Positions 17,636-27,024 are shown, numbered from the stretch's first letter. The stretch is DNA of 64,000 nucleotides from JAADEM01 sp965371855 (GCA_965371855.1 CBDUZZ010000013.1:7479-71478); one strand, 5' to 3'. Translations and numbers: made by a program. Notes: generated from the sequence alone by a model not told the origin.

Positions 17636-18154
17636 ATGACAAATACTCACTCCAAAATATTCTTTTCAGAAACAGAAGTCAAAGAGTTACCTGATGACTA
17701 CAAGCCTATATTGATAACTGATAATTTCTCTACTCCTGAGAATATCGGTCACATTATTCGCCTTGCTGCAAACATTGGTGCTATGAAAGTAATCATCATA
17801 AGTGATAACAACCTTCGATTAAGCAAGATTAAGAAAACAGCGGGGGCGGCATTTGATCACACTCCTATAAATTATATCACTGTTGCCGAATTGCCAGAAC
17901 ATATACCTACAGGATACACTCTTACAGCATTGGAAACAGCCACCGGCGCAGAAAATATGTTCACCACAAAGTTGCCTGACAAGATGGCACTAATCCTGGG
18001 CAATGAAAAACATGGTATATGTAAAGAACTATTGGACATGAGTAGCAAGAAAATATTTATCCCAATGCCCGGACCAATAAAATCGATGAATGTTTCTCAT
18101 GCTGCAGCAGTTTCTGTTTTTTATTGGCTGGGACGAGTAAATACTATACGTTAA
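17636..18154 (+). CDS. SpoU/TrmH-type RNA 2'-O-methyltransferase
   Basis: 172 residues with the three SPOUT motifs: NFSTPENIGHIIRLAANIGA, LILGNEKHGI and IPMPGPIKSMNVSHAAAVSV. These make the trefoil-knot AdoMet site of 2'-O-ribose methylation of tRNA or rRNA. No N-terminal substrate-binding extension, so closer to TrmH/TrmL-like small forms. Follows the CCA-adding enzyme by 49 bases; a tRNA target is a reasonable inference. Confidence 0.87.
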   Translation: MTNTHSKIFFSETEVKELPDDYKPILITDNFSTPENIGHIIRLAANIGAMKVIIISDNNLRLSKIKKTAGAAFDHTPINYITVAELPEHIPTGYTLTALETATGAENMFTTKLPDKMALILGNEKHGICKELLDMSSKKIFIPMPGPIKSMNVSHAAAVSVFYWLGRVNTIR

Positions 18155-18182
18155 AAATGAACATTGGTACGTGAAAGATATA

Positions 18183-18212
18183 TTGTTATAAATAAAAAAA
18201 GTAGTATTTTTG
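18183..18212 (+). promoter_or_regulatory. Bacteroidota-type promoter upstream of the MutS-like gene
   Basis: TTG (18183-18185), 19 bases, TATTTTTG (18205-18212) fit the -33/-7 consensus. A second exact -7 box TATTTTTG lies at 18334-18341, nearer the gene, but without a clear -33 partner. Confidence 0.45.
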
Positions 18213-18368
18213 ATAATTAAATAGTAAAAATGGATAAATGAGATGACTTGATTCTAAAACATTAAAAGCTTGGATTCAAGGTTCTAACGCAACAAAGTTT
18301 TGGAATTATTTTTTATTTATTAACAATTTAAACTATTTTTGTAATGAAATTTTTTTATATGTTATAAT

Positions 18369-19937
18369 ATGTTTAAAAAAAAGAAAACAAAGAAGTTTCA
18401 CAACACAAATTACCATCAACCCAAAACTGAAGATTTTCATTTCGAATTAATTTCAGATTATCATAAAAAGAATAATAACAAAGGGTTTGTACTGACCGAC
18501 CGAACCTGTAATGACCTTGATTTTGATGAGTTCTTTATGTTTGTTGACCATACGGTTTCCATGCCCGGGCAACAATATTTATATAACCATCTTCGTAAAA
18601 CACCAGAGTCATTCGGACATATTGAGAGACAGGAACGTATTATTAAATACTTTGACAACAATCCCGACAAACAACTTAAAACACTAAAACTACTTGACCG
18701 CATATCCTCTTTTGATGCTTACTATATCAACACCTTATTTCAGGATGAACATATTAAAAAGCCCAGATGGTATTTTGCATTGCCAATATTGGCAATAGTT
18801 AACCTTTTGCTATTAGTAACAATCCCTTTTTATCTGAAAGCATTAGTGCCGTTTGTTGGCATCACTACTATTAATCTTATAATACACTATTGGAACAAAC
18901 ATATTTTGTATCAATATATCAATGCCTTGCCACAACTGTCGAAACTCAATTACACAGCAAAAGAACTCCTGAAAATACCAATTCTGCAAAACAACATAGA
19001 CAGAATTAAAGCTGCTACAAAAACAATAGATAAGATAAGGGCACGAATGCTTCTGTTTAAACTGGAGAATAAATTGGAAAGCGAATTTGGTGCATTGTTT
19101 TGGACTGTTTTAGAGTTTGTGAAAATTATCTTTCTTCTTGAGCCATTATTACTTTTCAACCTGTTAAAAGTTATTGATAAAAAACGTGAAGGTATCCATC
19201 TTATTTTTTCTTTTGTTGGTGAAATTGACATGACAGTTTCCATATTACATTTAAGAAATGGGTTACCATATTATTGTATACCAACGATTATAAAACATAA
19301 CAAAACCTTAAATGCTGACGAGTTATATCACCCTTTGATACCAAACTGTATTGGGAATTCTATATCAATAAACGGCAAATCTATTTTGCTTACAGGCTCT
19401 AACATGTCGGGCAAAACTACATTTATAAGAACCATTGGACTAAATACCTTGGCAGCCTATACCATAAATACCTGTTTTGCTAAATCATTTTCACTACCAA
19501 AGATGAACATACTATCAGCCATTCGTATTAATGATGATTTGATGAATGACAGAAGCTACTATCTTGAAGAGGTTCTTATCATTAAAAAGTTACTACAAGA
19601 AAGTACCGTAAACCCATGTCTGTTTCTGTTAGATGAATTATACAAAGGAACTAACACCATTGAACGTGTTGCAGCCGGCAAAGCTGTTCTGGCAGCATTA
19701 AACAATAGCGATAGCTCAATAGTATTTGCTGCAACACACGACATTGAATTAACAGACATGTTGCAGAAGCAATATGATTTATACCATTTCTGCGAAAGTG
19801 TATCAAACAAAAGTATTGATTTTGACTATGTGTTGAAAAAAGGGAAACTACAACAAACAAATGCAGTTAAAATACTTGAAATAAACGATTACCCCATTGA
19901 GGTTATTAAAGAGGCAAAGAGATTGCTCAATGTTTAA
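18369..19937 (+). CDS. membrane-associated MutS-like ATPase
   Basis: 522 residues. N-terminal helical region, two membrane helices (about 136-175, WYFALPILAIVNLLLLVTIP then LVPFVGITTINLIIHY), a lever/clamp-like helical part and a C-terminal MutS domain V with Walker A (LLTGSNMSGKTTFIRT), Walker B (CLFLLDELYKGTN) and the signature region. It lacks the mismatch-recognition domain I, so it is not canonical MutS; similar membrane MutS-like proteins are common in Bacteroidota and of unknown function. Start ATG is the first with homology-like sequence; it is basic (MFKKKKTKKFH). Confidence 0.85.
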   Translation: MFKKKKTKKFHNTNYHQPKTEDFHFELISDYHKKNNNKGFVLTDRTCNDLDFDEFFMFVDHTVSMPGQQYLYNHLRKTPESFGHIERQERIIKYFDNNPDKQLKTLKLLDRISSFDAYYINTLFQDEHIKKPRWYFALPILAIVNLLLLVTIPFYLKALVPFVGITTINLIIHYWNKHILYQYINALPQLSKLNYTAKELLKIPILQNNIDRIKAATKTIDKIRARMLLFKLENKLESEFGALFWTVLEFVKIIFLLEPLLLFNLLKVIDKKREGIHLIFSFVGEIDMTVSILHLRNGLPYYCIPTIIKHNKTLNADELYHPLIPNCIGNSISINGKSILLTGSNMSGKTTFIRTIGLNTLAAYTINTCFAKSFSLPKMNILSAIRINDDLMNDRSYYLEEVLIIKKLLQESTVNPCLFLLDELYKGTNTIERVAAGKAVLAALNNSDSSIVFAATHDIELTDMLQKQYDLYHFCESVSNKSIDFDYVLKKGKLQQTNAVKILEINDYPIEVIKEAKRLLNV

Positions 19938-19971
19938 TTGACACTATGGATGCAGGTAACTGGAGAGCTGA

Positions 19972-20145
19972 ATGCGCAATAAAAAAAATGGGTTTAATTG
20001 GATTAAGGTTTACAATGAGATAACATTTATTCTGAAAGCTGGAGTTATAATATTTTTACTATTTTTAATAGATGATGTAATTCTATTTATTTTAAAAAGA
20101 GAAAATGCAATAAAAAATAACATGTTGCATCGTGGGTTTTGTTGA
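19972..20145 (+). CDS. possible small single-pass membrane protein (57 aa)
   Basis: A short frame starts with ATG five bases after a purine-rich GGAGAG. It encodes a basic N-terminus (MRNKKNGFNWIKVYNE), a hydrophobic helix (AGVIIFLLFLIDDVILFIL) and a basic tail. The composition fits a small membrane protein, but there is no homology evidence and the region is A/T rich. It lies in the 233-base gap between the MutS-like gene and the convergent hydrolase gene. Confidence 0.3.
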   Translation: MRNKKNGFNWIKVYNEITFILKAGVIIFLLFLIDDVILFILKRENAIKNNMLHRGFC

Positions 20146-20170
20146 ACATTTCAAATCACCGGAAAATCAC

Positions 20171-21217
20171 CTACTCCTTTCTAATCACCATTTTCACCGG
20201 AAGATGATCGCTAAAACCACCAATATATTGAGGGCCCCTATATGTTCTGTATGGAACCTCCCCTGAATATGATTTATCAGGTTCCAGTAAAAATGGCAAA
20301 TCAACAATATGCAAGCCTTCTATGTCAAATGGTTCTTCAAGTAGTGAGCGGGAAACTATTATTTGATCAAAGATGCTCCAGTGACCTCTGTACTTTAGTG
20401 TTCCTCTCACACCATTCGACACAAATCCATAAGATAAATTAACTATATTACTATCTGCATCCTTTTCTCTGGCTTTCAGATTATCATAAACAGCTCCACT
20501 TTCCGGTGATTCATTCAAATCACCCATAATTAAAATATGACTTTCTATGTTCCGGTTTAACAATGAGTCACAAACCTCATGTAATATATTCGCCACATGA
20601 ATTCGTTTCCATTCAGAATGCATGGCTCCGCCATATTTCGATGGCCAGTGACAAATCATAACATTCAAGGTATCCTGACCAAAAGCTATACCTTTAACAA
20701 ACAATATGTCCCTGGTATAGAAGTTCTTTTCAGGAATACTCACAGGAATAGCCTGGTCATGAATTATTTTAAATTGGTCTTCTCTGTATAACATAGCAAC
20801 ATCAATACCGCGTTTGTCAGGTGACTCGTGATGGATATAGCGATAACCAAGTTCACTCAGTCCTGTTTCCCAAATTAGCCTGTTTAGTACTGTTTGGTTT
20901 TCAACTTCGCACAAGCCAACCAGCACCGGTGGATTCCACTTGTTAGAAGCAAGTATCACTTTTGCAATCTTATTTGCTTTGTTATTATATCGGTAGAATG
21001 TCCACTTGCGCGGACTATCAGGTAAGAACTCTTCATCATTCTTTAGAGAATCGTTTCGACAATCAAAAAAATTCTCAACATTATAAAATAGAATTGGGAA
21101 GTAATTATTGTAGTTGTTTTGGGAATATGCATAATTTTGGGCAGTAAAAAACAACACCCAAATCAAATGGAAAAATGCATTAGCTTTGCTTAATTTAGTT
21201 CTCTTCCAGTCTTTCAT
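20171..21217 (-). CDS. secreted endonuclease/exonuclease/phosphatase family protein
   Basis: 348 residues with a probable signal peptide (to about 33, ending AQNYAYSQ). EEP-fold motifs: LFYNVENFFDCRND (metal-binding Asn/Glu), VGLCEVENQTVLNRL, ICHWPSKYGG, LIMGDLNESPES and the terminal SDHLPVKMV. The family cleaves phosphodiesters in nucleic acids, lipids or sugar phosphates; substrate unknown. It overlaps the 3' end of the upstream lipoprotein gene by 23 bases, so the two are coupled. Confidence 0.88.
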   Translation of the reverse strand: MKDWKRTKLSKANAFFHLIWVLFFTAQNYAYSQNNYNNYFPILFYNVENFFDCRNDSLKNDEEFLPDSPRKWTFYRYNNKANKIAKVILASNKWNPPVLVGLCEVENQTVLNRLIWETGLSELGYRYIHHESPDKRGIDVAMLYREDQFKIIHDQAIPVSIPEKNFYTRDILFVKGIAFGQDTLNVMICHWPSKYGGAMHSEWKRIHVANILHEVCDSLLNRNIESHILIMGDLNESPESGAVYDNLKAREKDADSNIVNLSYGFVSNGVRGTLKYRGHWSIFDQIIVSRSLLEEPFDIEGLHIVDLPFLLEPDKSYSGEVPYRTYRGPQYIGGFSDHLPVKMVIRKE

Positions 21218-22628
21218 AAAGCCCTATGTCAGGCCCATCATCATCGAATCGGTTAACACCAAGTATGTCCGTTGGAACTTCACTTGCAAACTCAGTATTA
21301 GCAACGTCCTTAACAACAGACAGGGTATCCAGTTGGTAATTATATTCGAAAGGATTTATAAAAAACGGATCTTCATTTTTTATAACATCAACAAAATGGT
21401 CTTTATCAGAAATATCCATATCTTCGGACACTTTCAGTAAACAACTTGAGAACAGATATTTTGGTTGAAGCCCGATAAGGTCTCCATCAGGATATCTAAG
21501 GTCAAAACCTAATTCCCCGACGTTTCTTCCAAATAAAATACAATTACGGAACGAAGCCTTTTTTAAAGGGACAATACTCACATTGTTTTGTTCATTCATG
21601 TAGTAATTGTTTATAAAAACTGTAGGAGTTGAACGGAACGACCATGCAAAATAATTTGCAAAAGTACAGTGAGTAAATTCATAATCTCCCCCAACAGTAA
21701 TTGCCAGCGAATGAGTACCGCAATCACCAAACAAACTATTCGTCACTTTTATTCCCGCACTTTGAGCCAATAGACCAAAACTTGATATATGTTCTATTTT
21801 TGTGTTATTAATAAGCAAAGGCTCATCATCATTAAGACCGACTGAATCAGCTATGATTCCCATCAATCCGTTACGTATAACAGCATAATCGAATGTTGTA
21901 CCCGAAGAGCCGGGTAGTAGGTGGATATACCCCCACTGACCTGGTTTGTCTTCATACCACTCCTCCAATCTGTGACCGGCAAAAAGTACAGGTTCATCTT
22001 TTGTTCCCTTGACTTTTAAGGATCCAAAAACCAATAAACATGCATCTTTTTGAAAATACAACCTTGCTCCGGCTTCAATGGTTAGAGTTTGGCTTGAATC
22101 AACAACAATAAATTCTGAAATAAGATATGGTTTGTCTTTTGTGAAAGTTTGAGTTTCTATCTTTTCCTTTTTCAATAAAATAACATCCTGACCATACGCA
22201 ATCAGCTTAACACTCTGCCTGCGTTCACGAGTGGAAATTATTATTGAATCAGAAACTACAATGGGTGAGTTAGAATTTACCTGGTCAGGATCAATAGTTA
22301 CTTCAACAAAAATAAACAGGCTGTCTTTTGCTCTTACTCTGACATCATTTAATTCACTTTCAGCATAGCCGTTAATATTCAATCTAAAACTAGATTCGTC
22401 GCCACCTGTTAATTCTATACCATCAATCACTAAATCCTCATCATAAGGATTATAGATACGAAAGTTCTGCGTTGTTGATCCGATTGAGGTAAAGATTGTA
22501 TCAAACATAACGGTATCCGTAGATAAGATTAATCCTTCTTCACCACCTCGATATACGAATTCCCGTTCACAAGAAAAAAAACTTGCAAACAAAAAAACAA
22601 ACAATATAAATTTCACAACTCTATTCAT
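21195..22628 (-). CDS. beta-helix-like outer membrane or surface lipoprotein
   Basis: 477 residues from the ATG at 22628 (an upstream TTG would add seven residues). Lipoprotein signal MNRVVKFILFVFLFASFFSC with Cys20. An Ig-like domain (about 35-140) is followed by a region with repeating short strands (TIEAGARLYFQKDA, VFGSLKVKGTKDEPVLFAGH, NTKIEHISSFGLLAQSAGI) that suggest a right-handed parallel beta-helix. Widespread in Bacteroidota as hypothetical lipoproteins; role unknown, perhaps in carbohydrate binding. Translationally coupled to the EEP-family gene. Confidence 0.75.
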   Translation of the reverse strand: MNRVVKFILFVFLFASFFSCEREFVYRGGEEGLILSTDTVMFDTIFTSIGSTTQNFRIYNPYDEDLVIDGIELTGGDESSFRLNINGYAESELNDVRVRAKDSLFIFVEVTIDPDQVNSNSPIVVSDSIIISTRERRQSVKLIAYGQDVILLKKEKIETQTFTKDKPYLISEFIVVDSSQTLTIEAGARLYFQKDACLLVFGSLKVKGTKDEPVLFAGHRLEEWYEDKPGQWGYIHLLPGSSGTTFDYAVIRNGLMGIIADSVGLNDDEPLLINNTKIEHISSFGLLAQSAGIKVTNSLFGDCGTHSLAITVGGDYEFTHCTFANYFAWSFRSTPTVFINNYYMNEQNNVSIVPLKKASFRNCILFGRNVGELGFDLRYPDGDLIGLQPKYLFSSCLLKVSEDMDISDKDHFVDVIKNEDPFFINPFEYNYQLDTLSVVKDVANTEFASEVPTDILGVNRFDDDGPDIGLYERLEEN

Positions 22629-22840
22629 ACAAAAACTACAACAATACAATCAATTAAAATCCAAGGCGTTAAAAACGCACCCATCCTTAATTTAACAATA
22701 ACCAACGTTATTTGTTGCAAAATAACAAAAATTTGTTAATTAACCAATGGTATTTTAAAAATAATGCACTTTTTTTTACAAAATTTAACATCAGTTCTTT
22801 TCTACGTAAAAACAGGAAATAATACAAATACAAATTTGTA

Positions 22841-22877
22841 AAAAAAAAGCCCCACACTATTGGTGGAGCTTTTTTTT
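22841..22877 (-). terminator. terminator after dnaK
   Basis: GCTCCAC / GTGGGGC stem (22849-22855 with 22863-22869, one G-T pair) with a 7-base loop, flanked by A and T runs; it lies 14-50 bases after the dnaK stop. The gap 22629-22891 otherwise holds only A/T-rich sequence. Confidence 0.85.
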
Positions 22878-22891
22878 AGAACGAAACAATA

Positions 22892-24808
22892 TTATTTTAC
22901 TTCTTCAAAATCAACATCTGTAACTTCATCATCGCTAACACTGCCACTGTCATCACCACCCGGTTGAGCGTCGCCTGGTTGCTGTGGCTGATCACCGCCT
23001 TGAGCCTGACTTGCATTGTACATGTCCTGAGAAGCAGCCTGAAATACCTGATTCAGTTCAGCTGTTGCTGAATCTATACTTTCAAGGTCTTCGCTCTTAT
23101 GAGCTTCTTTCAGTTTTGCCAGTGCATCTTCTATAGGTTTCTTTTTGTCAGCAGGCAATTTGTCGCCAAGGTCTTTAAGCTGTTTTTCAGTTTGGAAAAT
23201 CAAACTATCAGCTGCATTCATCTTGTCGATTTTTTCCTTAGCTATTTTGTCAGCTTCAGCATTCGCTTCAGCTTCAGTTTTCATCTTCTTAATCTCCTCA
23301 TCAGTTAATCCTGAAGAAGCTTCTATACGAATACTTTGCTCTTTACCGGATGCTTTGTCTTTCGCCGTTACGTGCAAAATGCCGTTTGCATCAATATCGA
23401 AAGTTACTTCAATCTGTGGTACTCCCCGTGGTGAAGGTGGTATTCCATCTAAGTGGAATCGTCCGATAGTTTTGTTGTCATTTGCCAGAGGACGCTCACC
23501 TTGTAACACATGTATCTCAACTGAAGGCTGATTATCTGCTGCAGTAGTAAATGTTTCCGATTTTTTGCTCGGTATTGTTGTGTTAGACTCTATTAATTTA
23601 GTCATTACTCTACCCATGGTTTCGATACCAAGAGATAACGGAGTAACATCAAGTAACAGAACATCTTTTACTTCACCGGTTAACACACCACCTTGAATAG
23701 CTGCACCAATAGCAACAACTTCGTCGGCGTTAACACCTTTCGAGGGTGTTTTTTTAAAGAAATCTTCTACTACTTTTTGTATAGCAGGGATACGGGTTGA
23801 TCCGCCAACCAGAATTACATCATCAATATCTGAAGCAGATAAACCTGCATCTTTTAAAGCCAGTTTACATGGCTCCAGTGTACTGTGAATAAGAGAGTCT
23901 GCCAGTTGTTCAAACTGAGCTCTTGATAAAGATTTAACAATGTGTTTAGGTATTCCGTCAACCGGCATGATGTATGGCAGGTTGATTTCAGTGGTTGTTG
24001 AGCTTGACAACTCAATTTTAGCTTTTTCAGCAGCATCTTTCAGGCGCTGAAGAGCCATAGGGTCTTTTCTAAGGTCAATACCTTCATCTTTCAGGAATTC
24101 ATCAGCTAACCAGTTCATGATGGTTTCATCAAAGTCATCGCCACCAAGGTGTGTATTACCATTAGTAGACTTTACCTCGAACACGCCATCACCCAATTCA
24201 AGTATTGATATATCGAATGTACCACCACCTAAATCGAACACAGCGATTTTCATATCTTTATGCTGCTTGTCGAGGCCATAAGCCAACGCTGCAGCAGTAG
24301 GTTCGTTGATGATACGACGTACTTGCAGTCCGGCAATCTCTCCGGCCTCTTTTGTAGCCTGGCGCTGTGAGTCGTTAAAATATGCAGGTACTGTAACTAC
24401 TGCTTCTGTAACCTCTTGTCCGAGATAATCTTCAGCAGTTTTTTTCATTTTTTGCAATGTCATTGCTGAAATTTCCTGAGGAGAATATTTGCGATCGTCA
24501 ATCTTAACCCTTGGTGTGTTATTCTCACCTTTTATTACATCGTAAGGTATACGTTTGATCTCTTTAGTAACTTCATCATATTTGTTACCCATGAATCGTT
24601 TTATAGAATAGATAGTTTTTGTCGGGTTTGTGATTGCCTGACGTTTTGCAGGATCTCCTACTTTTCTTTCGCCATTCTCTACAAAAGCTACTATCGAAGG
24701 AGTAGTTCTTTTACCTTCGCTGTTAGGTATAACTACCGCCTCGTTACCTTCCATTACGGCAACGCAAGAGTTAGTAGTTCCTAAGTCGATTCCAATTATT
24801 TTTCCCAT
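22892..24808 (-). CDS. dnaK: molecular chaperone DnaK (Hsp70)
   Basis: 638 residues. Begins MGKIIGIDLGTTNSCVAVME; ATPase domain to about 385 (with VFDLGGGTFDISIL and VGGSTRIPAIQKVV), the linker DVLLLDVTPL, the substrate-binding domain with DNKTIGRFHL, and a lid followed by a Gly/Gln/Pro-rich tail ending DEVTDVDFEEVK, the typical DnaK end. Refolds proteins with DnaJ and GrpE; neither is adjacent. Monocistronic between its terminator and a 448-base upstream gap with a sigma-54-like element. Confidence 0.97.
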   Translation of the reverse strand: MGKIIGIDLGTTNSCVAVMEGNEAVVIPNSEGKRTTPSIVAFVENGERKVGDPAKRQAITNPTKTIYSIKRFMGNKYDEVTKEIKRIPYDVIKGENNTPRVKIDDRKYSPQEISAMTLQKMKKTAEDYLGQEVTEAVVTVPAYFNDSQRQATKEAGEIAGLQVRRIINEPTAAALAYGLDKQHKDMKIAVFDLGGGTFDISILELGDGVFEVKSTNGNTHLGGDDFDETIMNWLADEFLKDEGIDLRKDPMALQRLKDAAEKAKIELSSSTTTEINLPYIMPVDGIPKHIVKSLSRAQFEQLADSLIHSTLEPCKLALKDAGLSASDIDDVILVGGSTRIPAIQKVVEDFFKKTPSKGVNADEVVAIGAAIQGGVLTGEVKDVLLLDVTPLSLGIETMGRVMTKLIESNTTIPSKKSETFTTAADNQPSVEIHVLQGERPLANDNKTIGRFHLDGIPPSPRGVPQIEVTFDIDANGILHVTAKDKASGKEQSIRIEASSGLTDEEIKKMKTEAEANAEADKIAKEKIDKMNAADSLIFQTEKQLKDLGDKLPADKKKPIEDALAKLKEAHKSEDLESIDSATAELNQVFQAASQDMYNASQAQGGDQPQQPGDAQPGGDDSGSVSDDEVTDVDFEEVK

Positions 24809-24862
24809 TTCTTATGTACTTTAATTATATATGTTCAATTATTTATTTCTGTCCTATCAATG

Positions 24863-24878
24863 TTCAAACCTTGTGCCA
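24863..24878 (-). promoter_or_regulatory. sigma-54-like promoter element before dnaK
   Basis: On the minus strand the sequence TGGCACAAGGTTTGAA matches the sigma-54 consensus TGGCACGNNNNTTGCA at all positions of the -24 half except one and at TTG-A of the -12 half, with correct spacing. It lies 55-70 bases before the ATG. The C of the -12 GC is replaced by A, which weakens it. Confidence 0.4.
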
Positions 24879-25256
24879 TAAAATAAATGCTCTTTATTTA
24901 TGTAATAATTGGCAATAGAAATCATTGAAGGAAAGATGCTTTGGCAGATTTAATGACAAAATGACAAAATATGTTGGAGTAGGGGTAGGGGAGTTCGTGG
25001 TTAAGTGGTATAATTAAGAGGGTAAGTAAGCATAGCTTCACAAAGTTAGTTGTCCACCTTATTAAAGCACATCCCGGATATTTTAGTTGGAATCGTCTAC
25101 TCTATTATAGCGCATTTATTTATCCTACTTTTTCAATCGGATATTTGAAACTAAGATTATTGCTTTTATTAAGAATAATATTCCCTTTTTTTTATGCGAT
25201 ATTGATAACGGGTTGACGGGATTAGATTTCCTACATTCCAGGTTATACAAAAATCA
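24879..25256. other. intergenic region without recognisable gene
   Basis: Between dnaK and the helicase gene on the same strand. A 60-codon open stretch on the plus strand (25040-25218) encodes hydrophobic residues but has no start codon and resembles nothing recognised. No RNA gene, repeat or terminator seen. Confidence 0.5.
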
Positions 25257-26528
25257 TTATCTTTTTTTCTTATTAAACTTGGATGAATTTGGTCTGTTCT
25301 GATTTTTTTTCCTTGCGGCAAAAAACTCTTGTTTTTTTATTTGTTTCTCTTTTTCAAACTCTTTTTTCTCCTTCGCCGTCATAGGCTTTTCTGTTTGTGG
25401 AAATGGGTTGTCGTTTACAGCAGCTATCTTTTGGTTTATTAATCTTTCGATTTCTTTTATATATGTGTTTTCGTCAGGTTCGCAAATGGATATAGCGGTG
25501 CCTTCTTCCCCTGCTCTACCTGATCGGCCTATTCTGTGGACATAAGTTTCGGCTATATTCGGTATGTCATAGTTGATGACATATTTTAGCTTGTCAATGT
25601 CAATACCTCTTGCAGCAATATCCGTAGCTACCAACACCCTGGTTTCTCCGGCCTTAAACTGTTTCAATGCTTTTTGTCTTTGATTTTGGGATTTGTTACC
25701 ATGAATAGCTGCTACCTTGATTTTGTGTTTATGTAGATTACGAACTATTTTATCAGCACCATGTTTCGTTCTGGAAAATAACAATACCTGATCGATTCTT
25801 TGATCCTCAAGTATATGGAGAAGTAAAACGTTTTTGCTTGATTTGTTAGTGTAATAAAGGTGCTGTTGTATCGTTTCAGCAGTGGAAGATACAGGACTTA
25901 CTTCTACCTTTTTAGGATTGCTCAGAATTTTCCTTGACAGTTCTACGATATTATCAGGCATTGTTGCCGAGAAAAATAGTGACTGTCGTTTTACCGGCAG
26001 TTTGGCAATAATTTTACGGATATCATGAATAAACCCCATATCAAGCATCCGATCAGCTTCATCCAGCACGAAATATTTTATGTCCTTCAATCTGATAAAT
26101 CCCTGATCCATCAGGTCGAGAAGTCTGCCGGGAGTTGCAACAAGTACATTAATGCCTCCGCGGAGGGCTTTAGTTTGGGCTCCCTGAGGCACACCTCCGA
26201 AAATGACGGTATTCTTAATTCCTGTGAATTTCCCATAAGTTGTAAAGCTCTCTCCAATTTGAATTGCCAATTCTCGCGTGGGAGTTATGATGAGTGCATG
26301 AATTTTGTGCGGATTGTTATTCTGCCGGCGGTCATGAAAAAGGTGCTGTAGGATTGGGATAGCAAAAGCGGCCGTTTTACCGGTTCCGGTTTGAGCACTA
26401 CCAAGCACATCATCTCCTTTTAATATTAGTGGAATTGCTTTTTCCTGTATTGATGTAGGTTCACTATATTTTTCTGCTCTTAGAGCCTTTAAGATAGGTT
26501 CAATAATTTCCAGATCTTCAAATCGCAT
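25257..26528 (-). CDS. DEAD-box RNA helicase (RhlE-like)
   Basis: 423 residues with all helicase motifs: Q motif (EPTSIQEKAIPLIL), GSAQTGTGKT, PTRELA, TPGRLLD, DEAD, SAT, then VLVATDIAARGID and HRIGRSGRAGEEG. The C-terminal tail (about 380-423) is Lys/Arg/Asn rich, as in RhlE-type proteins, and probably binds RNA. Likely works in ribosome assembly or mRNA turnover. An exact -7 box TATCTTTG is at 26598-26605 on the minus strand. Confidence 0.92.
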   Translation of the reverse strand: MRFEDLEIIEPILKALRAEKYSEPTSIQEKAIPLILKGDDVLGSAQTGTGKTAAFAIPILQHLFHDRRQNNNPHKIHALIITPTRELAIQIGESFTTYGKFTGIKNTVIFGGVPQGAQTKALRGGINVLVATPGRLLDLMDQGFIRLKDIKYFVLDEADRMLDMGFIHDIRKIIAKLPVKRQSLFFSATMPDNIVELSRKILSNPKKVEVSPVSSTAETIQQHLYYTNKSSKNVLLLHILEDQRIDQVLLFSRTKHGADKIVRNLHKHKIKVAAIHGNKSQNQRQKALKQFKAGETRVLVATDIAARGIDIDKLKYVINYDIPNIAETYVHRIGRSGRAGEEGTAISICEPDENTYIKEIERLINQKIAAVNDNPFPQTEKPMTAKEKKEFEKEKQIKKQEFFAARKKNQNRPNSSKFNKKKR

Positions 26529-26597
26529 TGTTCAGTATTTTTTATTCTCAAATTGAAAGTTTTGAGATTCTCTAATTAGGGAGATGTTTAATGGGTG

Positions 26598-26605
26598 CAA
26601 AGATA
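26598..26605 (-). promoter_or_regulatory. -7 type promoter box before the helicase gene
   Basis: TATCTTTG on the minus strand, an exact TAnnTTTG, 70 bases before the ATG. The nearest TTG upstream is about 24 bases away, longer than the usual 19-21, so this is tentative. Confidence 0.4.
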
Positions 26606-26671
26606 GTATAAAATTACTACTAAGTTTTTCAATAGAATTTGAGGCTAAATACTATTTTGAGGTGCTAAGGT

Positions 26672-26815
26672 TTATGAAATGACATTTTCTTCCGGAATAT
26701 GCGTAACACCCATTGGTATACCAAAAATTGTAGCTGCAAATATCCCAATTTACAGAGCTCCTTTAACTTTTAAAGCCATCAATATTCCTGATAGAATCAA
26801 ACCATCTGTATATAA
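26672..26815 (-). pseudogene. remnant of an NCS2/AzgA-type purine permease
   Basis: On the minus strand 44 codons read GLILSGILMALKVKGAL, a stop, IGIFAATIFGIPMGVTHIP and EENVIS before a terminal stop. This matches the membrane region of AzgA-like xanthine/guanine permeases (pattern KGAxLIGIxxxTxxGIPxGV). The in-frame TAA and the lack of the other ~400 residues mark a relic. The rest of the 26529-27061 gap holds the promoters given separately and nothing else that I can identify. Confidence 0.5.
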
Positions 26816-26992
26816 TTATTTGATTTAGGTTGTAAAGAATCAAAAATAGAAAAAAATTAATAATTATTAAATAATAATAGAGGTGTATTCGTGAATCGGC
26901 ATCGTGTCAGAGTGTTGTGTGTGTGGATAGTGTAAAAGAAATTGGGACTTATAGAAGTATTACTGTTATTAGCAGAAAAGAGATTTATACAA

Positions 26993-27024
26993 TTTGCTTT
27001 TGTTTCAGTCAAAATCTATCTTTG
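26993..27024 (+). promoter_or_regulatory. promoter of the ileS operon
   Basis: TTTG (26993-26996), a 20-base spacer and TATCTTTG (27017-27024) match the Bacteroidota -33/-7 promoter exactly. The start site should be about 30 bases before the ileS ATG. Confidence 0.75.

Noticed and set aside
23145..23531. 128-codon plus-strand open frame opposite dnaK
   Set aside because: Antisense shadow of the Hsp70 gene; such frames are a known artefact and the dnaK frame is fully conserved.
24960..25060. Possible tRNA in the gap upstream of dnaK
   Set aside because: No cloverleaf or TTCRANNC arm could be formed; no tRNA was found anywhere in the window.
25040..25218. 60-codon hydrophobic open stretch in the dnaK-helicase gap
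   Set aside because: No start codon, no ribosome-binding sequence and no recognisable family.
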